Assembly: GCF_003020115.1 (NCBI RefSeq)
Contig: NZ_PYFX01000012.1
Span: 92,221-156,220, forward strand
Origin: Bradyrhizobium sp. MOS002
GTDB lineage: Bacteria > Pseudomonadota > Alphaproteobacteria > Rhizobiales > Xanthobacteraceae
Direction of reading: 5' to 3'
Length of the DNA: 64,000 nt
Part shown: one piece after another, positions 59,938 to 64,000 of the stretch
Position numbering within the stretch: the stretch's first letter is position 1
Layout of the letters: every line of letters starts with the position of its first letter
The notes under the pieces: generated by a model
The model's input: only the letters and a program-made list of their open reading frames with translations
What the model was told of the DNA's origin: nothing
Databases searched by the model: none
Made by a program: the position numbers and the translations under genes

Positions 59938-60117
59938 ATGAGCATTTTAAAACATTTGGCGATCTCGCCTCTCGCATTCGCCATTCGCCATTACGACGTC
60001 AGGGTCATATTGAGCGTCACTGTCCTCAGCCGCATCTTCCTCCTCGCCATCTATCTTGCGTGCGGCGGCCCGGGCCTGTCCGCGCCCGACCTCGCCAACG
60101 CCATCGCGCTGCCATGA
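59938..60117 (+). CDS. 59-residue membrane protein in the regulator-linked unit
   Basis: ATG at 59938 with AGGAG 7 nt upstream, stop at 60117. One central hydrophobic helix (DVRVILSVTVLSRIFLLAIYL) flanked by a basic N-terminus and an Ala/Pro-rich tail. No family recognised. It lies about 108 bp downstream of the phased-repeat promoter in the same orientation as the catalase gene, so it is a candidate second target of the regulator. The region 60118-60321 holds no supported gene. Confidence 0.6.
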   Translation: MSILKHLAISPLAFAIRHYDVRVILSVTVLSRIFLLAIYLACGGPGLSAPDLANAIALP

Positions 60118-60321
60118 GCTCGGGACCGCTCGAATGGTGCATCGAGATCGCGATCATCGTCGCGATCTGCATCGGGATTGTCGCGGGCGGGCATGGCCGG
60201 CTCGTCGTGCCGCATCACCGGGTTCAGAGCGCGCAAGCCGATCGGGCCGCTTGCGTACAGCGGCCCTCAAACCTCTTCAGCATCGTGGCGCTGCGGCGAG
60301 GCGCTCCGCCCGTTTGATCGA

Positions 60322-60777
60322 TCACCAATATCCGCGGTGGTAGGCCCGGTACGGCCGGTAGTAGCCGTAGCGCGGACCGTAATATGGACGATAGGCGCGA
60401 TAGCCGTAATAGCGCGGACGCGCGTAGTAGCCGCCATAACCGTAACCCGGTCCATAGCCGCCATAATAGGCAGGCGCATAGCCGTACGCCGGCCCCGGGT
60501 ATCCGTAGCCGCCATAATAGGGCCCGCCGCCATAGTAGCCATAGCCATAAGGCGAGCTGCTTGCGATGGCGCTACCGATGATCGCACCGGCCGCGAGGCC
60601 CCCGATGCCCCATCCAAAACCTCGGCCGCGCCAGTACACCTGCGTGACATCATCGCCGGCCGTGGCCTTCATGGTCGCGACATGGGTCGGCATCGGGCCC
60701 GCGGCGGCCCGCTCGACCTGTCCGGCCATGACCGCGCCGGCCAGCGAACAGGCAATTGCCGTTTTCCAGATCGTCAT
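60322..60777 (-). CDS. Gly/Tyr-rich secreted protein
   Basis: 151 residues from an ATG at 60777 with GGGAG 7 nt upstream. Sec signal (MTIWKTAIACSLAGAVMAGQVERAAA). A short Gly-rich hydrophobic stretch (GFGWGIGGLAAGAIIGSAIA) follows. The last 75 residues are almost entirely Gly, Tyr, Pro, Arg and Ala (for example YGYGYYGGGPYYGGYGYPG, ending YRAYHRGYW). Low-complexity GYR proteins of this kind are frequent in rhizobia and may be cell-surface or disordered periplasmic proteins. No enzymatic motif. A much longer frame upstream is a shadow of glgC. Confidence 0.75.
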   Translation of the reverse strand: MTIWKTAIACSLAGAVMAGQVERAAAGPMPTHVATMKATAGDDVTQVYWRGRGFGWGIGGLAAGAIIGSAIASSSPYGYGYYGGGPYYGGYGYPGPAYGYAPAYYGGYGPGYGYGGYYARPRYYGYRAYRPYYGPRYGYYRPYRAYHRGYW

Positions 60778-61122
60778 CGTCTTACTCCCTGTCTGACGTT
60801 TCCCTTGGACATGGACGCAGCCCATGATCGGGCATCCTGGCGCAAGGTCAAAGCCAGAAATTCGGCCTCGAATTTGCGTGCACCGCACAAGACGCATGCC
60901 TCCATTATGATCAACCGGTCCCCGACGGGCTCGACAACCTCGCGCCGTGCGACACCGGCAAGACGGCGGCTGGGGGCCCGATCGCCGCGGCAAAGCATTA
61001 AGCTTCCGGCGCATTCGCAACCAACAACCGCCTTCCCGATTTACTATTCGTGCCGTTACTATCGGTTCCAATGTGCGCGGCCGGGAGGCTTCTCGCGAGC
61101 GCCAGAGTTGTGGGAGAATGAC
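60778..61122. other. Intergenic region upstream of glgC
   Basis: 345 bp between divergent genes. It must hold the promoters of the Gly/Tyr-rich protein and of glgCA. No small gene, palindrome or riboswitch was recognised. Confidence 0.4.
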
Positions 61123-62385
61123 ATGAGTGCCGCGAGACCCGAGCCGCTTGCCCGTCAGGCGCTGGCGTTCGTCCTGGCCGGCGGACGCGGCAGCCGGCTC
61201 CTGGAGCTGACCGACCGGCGCGCCAAGCCCGCGGTCTATTTCGGCGGAAAATCCCGCATCATCGATTTCGCGCTGTCGAACGCGGTGAACTCGGGCATCC
61301 GTCGCATCGCGGTCGCCACCCAGTACAAGGCGCACAGCCTGATCCGGCACCTTCAGATGGGCTGGAATTTCTTCCGTCCCGAGCGCAACGAGAGCTTCGA
61401 CATCCTCCCGGCGAGCCAGCGCGTCTCCGAAAACATGTGGTATGTCGGCACGGCCGATGCGGTCTACCAGAACATCGACATCATCGAATCCCACGCCTGC
61501 CGCTTCATCGTGGTTCTCGCCGGCGACCATATCTATAAAATGGATTACGAGGTGATGCTGCGCCAGCATGTCGAGAGCGGCGCCGACGTCACCGTCGGCT
61601 GCCTGGAGATGCCGCGCCTGGAATCCTCCGGCTTTGGCATCATGCATATCGACGAGAACGGCTGGATCAAGGAGTTCCTCGAAAAGCCGAAAGATCCGCC
61701 GCCGATGCCGGGCAAGCCGGACGTCTCGCTCGCCAGCATGGGCATCTACGTGTTCGACGCGAAATTCCTGTTCGAGGAGCTCAAGCGCGACGCCGAGGAT
61801 CCGAATTCCAACCACGATTTCGGCAAGGACATCATCCCCTACCTCGTCAAGAACGGCCGCGCCATGGCGCACCAGTACTCGACCTCCTGCGTCCGCTCCG
61901 GCAGCGACCCCCGTGCCTATTGGCGCGACGTCGGCACGGTCGACGCCTATTGGGCCGCCAATATCGACCTCACCGACGTGGTCCCCGAGCTCGATTTGTT
62001 CGACAGCGCCTGGCCGATCTGGTCCTATTCGGAGATCACGCCACCGGCAAAATTCGTCCACGACGAGGAGAGCCGGCGCGGCCAGGCCGTGAGCTCGCTG
62101 GTCTCGGGCGGCTGCATTATTTCCGGCGCCTCGCTGCGGCGCTCGCTGCTGTTCACCGGCGTCCGCGTCAACTCCTACGCCAATGTCGAGAACGCCGTGA
62201 TCATGCCCTACGTCAATGTCGGCCGCGGCGCGCGCCTGAAGAACGTCGTGATCGATCGCGGCGTCGAGATCCCGGAAGGGCTCGTCGTCGGCGAGGATCC
62301 CGAGTTGGACGCCAGGCGCTTCCGCACCACCGAGCAGGGCATCTCGCTCATTACCCAGCCGATGCTCGACAGGCTCAATACATGA
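61123..62385 (+). CDS. glgC: Glucose-1-phosphate adenylyltransferase (ADP-glucose pyrophosphorylase)
   Basis: Makes ADP-glucose for glycogen synthesis, the regulated step. 420 residues from an ATG at 61123 with GGGAG 7 nt upstream. Nucleotidyltransferase signature LAGGRGSRLLELTDRRAKPA near the N-terminus. KPAVYFGGKSRIIDFALSN, the glucose-1-P region GDHIYKMDY and the Lys-containing EFLEKPKDP follow. The C-terminal left-handed beta-helix has SSLVSGGCIISG and RVNSYANVENAVIMPYV. Normal length for the family. The stop overlaps glgA (ATGA). Confidence 0.96.
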   Translation: MSAARPEPLARQALAFVLAGGRGSRLLELTDRRAKPAVYFGGKSRIIDFALSNAVNSGIRRIAVATQYKAHSLIRHLQMGWNFFRPERNESFDILPASQRVSENMWYVGTADAVYQNIDIIESHACRFIVVLAGDHIYKMDYEVMLRQHVESGADVTVGCLEMPRLESSGFGIMHIDENGWIKEFLEKPKDPPPMPGKPDVSLASMGIYVFDAKFLFEELKRDAEDPNSNHDFGKDIIPYLVKNGRAMAHQYSTSCVRSGSDPRAYWRDVGTVDAYWAANIDLTDVVPELDLFDSAWPIWSYSEITPPAKFVHDEESRRGQAVSSLVSGGCIISGASLRRSLLFTGVRVNSYANVENAVIMPYVNVGRGARLKNVVIDRGVEIPEGLVVGEDPELDARRFRTTEQGISLITQPMLDRLNT

Positions 62386-63836
62386 CGCCTGTTCGCGTCC
62401 TCGCGGTCGCCTCCGAAGTCTATCCCATCGTCAAGACCGGCGGCCTCGCCGATGTCGCGGGCGCGCTGCCGATCGCGCTGAAGGCGCATGGCGTCGAGAT
62501 GCGCACGCTGATGCCGGGCTATCCCGACGTGATGCGGGTGCTGGCGGGAGCCGACGAAATCCGGCGCTGGCCGGATTATTTCGGCGGACCCGGGCGTTTG
62601 CTCGCCGCCTCGCATGACGGCCTCGATCTGTTCGTGCTCGACGTGCCGCATCTCTACGCACGGCCTGGCAACCCCTACGTGACGCCCGAAGGCGTCGATT
62701 GGCCGGACAACGGCGTGCGGTTCGCCGCGCTGTCGCGCATCGCGGCCGATATCGGCCACGGCCTCGTTCCTGCCTTCGTGCCCGACGTGGTGCATGCCCA
62801 TGATTGGCAGGCCGGGCTCGCGCCAGCCTATCTGCACTACGACAACCGCCCGCGGCCGGCCACCGTGATGACCATCCACAACATGGCCTATCAGGGCAAG
62901 TTCGCGCCCGAGCTGATCGGTTCGATTGGCCTGCCGTGGCGCGCCTACGGCGTCAACGACCTCGAATATTTCGGCGGCGTCAGTTTTTTGAAGGCGGGCC
63001 TGCAATTCGCCGATCGCATCACCACGGTCTCGCCGACCTATGCGCAGGAGATCCAGAGCGACGAGGGCGGCATGGGGTTTGGCGGCTTGCTTCGCGCCCG
63101 CGCGAACGTGCTGAGCGGAATCCTCAATGGCATCGATGTATCCGTTTGGAATCCCGAAACCGATCCGCACATCGCCTACCGCTTCGGCGCGGGGGACCTC
63201 ACCTTCCGGGCCGCGAACAAGGCGGTGCTTCAGCAACAGTTCAATCTGGATTCCTCGGACGAAGCGCCATTGCTCGGCGTCATCAGCCGCCTGTCCTGGC
63301 AGAAGGGGCTCGATCTCCTGCTCGAGGCCATTCCGACCATCTTGCGCGAAGGCATGCAGCTCGCGCTGCTCGGCAGCGGCGACCGCGATCTGCAGGATCG
63401 CTATCAGGCCGTTGCGCGCGCGAACCCCGGCCGGATCGGGGTCGTGATCGGCTATGACGAGATCATGGCGCATCTGATCCAGGCCGGCTCGGACGCGCTC
63501 ATCCTGCCATCACGATTCGAGCCGTGCGGCCTGACCCAGCTCTGCGCGCTCCGCTACGGCGCCGTGCCCATCGTTTCGCGCGTCGGCGGCCTCGAGGATA
63601 CCATCGTCGATATCGGCGAGGCCGACGTGTCCGGCCACGATGCCACCGGCTTCAAGTTCGCACCCGTCACCGCGGATGCGCTCGCCGGCACGCTGCGCAA
63701 GGCCAACATCGCCTTCCACGACAAGCTGACCTGGCGCCGGCTACAACTGAGCGGCCTTGCGACCGACGTGTCCTGGCGCAACCGCGCCGGTGACTATGCC
63801 GCACTCTATCGCGATCTCGTGACGGCGCGCGCCTGA
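62382..63836 (+). CDS. glgA: Glycogen synthase (ADP-glucose type)
   Basis: Transfers glucose from ADP-glucose to the growing alpha-1,4-glucan. 484 residues, typical of bacterial GlgA (GT5). N-terminal ADP-glucose site VYPIVKTGGLADVAGALP (KTGGL). FVPDVVHAHDWQAGLAPAYL and VMTIHNMAYQGKF follow. The C-terminal Rossmann half has ISRLSWQKGLDLLLEAI and the catalytic-site motif LPSRFEPCGLTQLCALRYG. Coupled to glgC by a 4-nt overlap. Branching enzyme, debranching enzyme and phosphoglucomutase genes are not in the window but may follow to the right. Confidence 0.96.
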   Translation: MTPVRVLAVASEVYPIVKTGGLADVAGALPIALKAHGVEMRTLMPGYPDVMRVLAGADEIRRWPDYFGGPGRLLAASHDGLDLFVLDVPHLYARPGNPYVTPEGVDWPDNGVRFAALSRIAADIGHGLVPAFVPDVVHAHDWQAGLAPAYLHYDNRPRPATVMTIHNMAYQGKFAPELIGSIGLPWRAYGVNDLEYFGGVSFLKAGLQFADRITTVSPTYAQEIQSDEGGMGFGGLLRARANVLSGILNGIDVSVWNPETDPHIAYRFGAGDLTFRAANKAVLQQQFNLDSSDEAPLLGVISRLSWQKGLDLLLEAIPTILREGMQLALLGSGDRDLQDRYQAVARANPGRIGVVIGYDEIMAHLIQAGSDALILPSRFEPCGLTQLCALRYGAVPIVSRVGGLEDTIVDIGEADVSGHDATGFKFAPVTADALAGTLRKANIAFHDKLTWRRLQLSGLATDVSWRNRAGDYAALYRDLVTARA

Positions 63837-64000
63837 GGCGGCAGGTCTGTCGCGTTGAATAGCGTTCCTGCGGCCCATCCTTCGAGACACCGCTCCGCGG
63901 GCTCCTCAGAGCCTGACTCAAAAAGCGTAGACGTCTTCAAGGTCTGGCCAAGCGGCGAGTTAAGAGCCTCAGATGGGCAGCGAGTAGCCAGGCGAGCTCG
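63837..64000. repeat. Window end with a partial dispersed repeat
   Basis: CCCATCCTTCGAGACACCG (from 63875) followed by CTCCGCGGGCTCCTCAG is the head of a dispersed intergenic repeat common in Bradyrhizobium-type genomes, here without its usual mirrored end. After it, the minus strand from 63999 reads ELAWLLAAHLRLLTRRLARP then a stop at 63937. This could be the end of a gene entering from the right, but it is too short to identify. Confidence 0.45.

Noticed and set aside
60778..62061. Long N-terminal extension of the Gly/Tyr-rich protein
   Set aside because: It is the antisense of glgC; a signal peptide and ribosome site mark the true start at 60777.
63937..63999. Possible C-terminus of a gene entering from the right (minus strand)
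   Set aside because: Only 20 codons are visible, with no motif, so it cannot be supported as a gene.

Overview
The window reads as a high-G+C alphaproteobacterial chromosome, most likely Bradyrhizobium or a close relative in the Nitrobacteraceae. This is inferred from the protein families (paired branched-chain amino acid transport genes, periplasmic formate dehydrogenase with DUF3305/DUF3306 partners, many small lineage-type secreted proteins) and from intergenic palindromic repeats of the kind common in that genus. No database search was possible, so the species is not assigned. Coding density is high, and most operons use 1-7 bp start/stop overlaps.

Layout. 1-3434 (minus): a tetrapyrrole operon, hemC-like > bchI > bchD (bchD runs off the left edge), which looks like the border of a bacteriochlorophyll/photosynthesis cluster. 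3711-7069 (plus): a DUF3422 gene overlapping a hydrolase-membrane fusion, then a DUF427 gene. 7094-8930: a small membrane protein, an orphan ECF sigma factor and a single-domain response regulator. 8931-10370 is a poorly coding gap with gene remnants. 10371-19148: a periplasmic, membrane-anchored formate dehydrogenase locus (Tat peptide, catalytic Mo subunit, FeS subunit, cytochrome b) with a convergent multi-FeS protein, DUF3305, DUF3306 and a TorD-type chaperone. 19211-20284: two very small secreted or membrane proteins, a broken tyrosine integrase and a tRNA-Lys. 20464-24310 (minus): Spy-like protein, TRAP-type binding protein, and leuA preceded by a Leu-rich leader peptide. 24519-29519: a membrane-embedded patatin-like phospholipase with small membrane and secreted neighbours. 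29731-33447: a Tat-exported SMP-30/gluconolactonase-like protein, an RTX-like repeat protein and a FAD oxidoreductase.

33689-39602 is a complete branched-chain amino-acid-type ABC importer whose two ATPases are fused in one polypeptide and whose operon is bracketed by two near-duplicate binding proteins. It is followed by a class II UvrA-like ATPase and a third, Tat-exported binding protein. 44684-47162 (minus) holds a Gfo/Idh/MocA oxidoreductase, an RlpA-like protein and a CmcJ/NvfI-like protein. 47496-53624 (minus) is a tightly overlapping organosulfur/sulfonate uptake and desulfonation operon (binding protein > permease > ATPase > acyl-CoA-dehydrogenase-like monooxygenase > SsuD-like monooxygenase > second binding protein), with a third binding protein divergent at 54101.

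55325-60117 is the most interesting part. A catalase-like gene and a large winged-helix/ATPase/TPR regulator converge, and two separate promoters carry the same four-fold, 11-bp-spaced TAAGG-type direct repeat in front of a matching TAGCAT element: one at the catalase gene, the other in the intergenic region between the regulator and a small membrane protein gene. This looks like a self-contained regulon with a readable operator. The window ends with a Gly/Tyr-rich secreted protein and the glycogen genes glgC-glgA.
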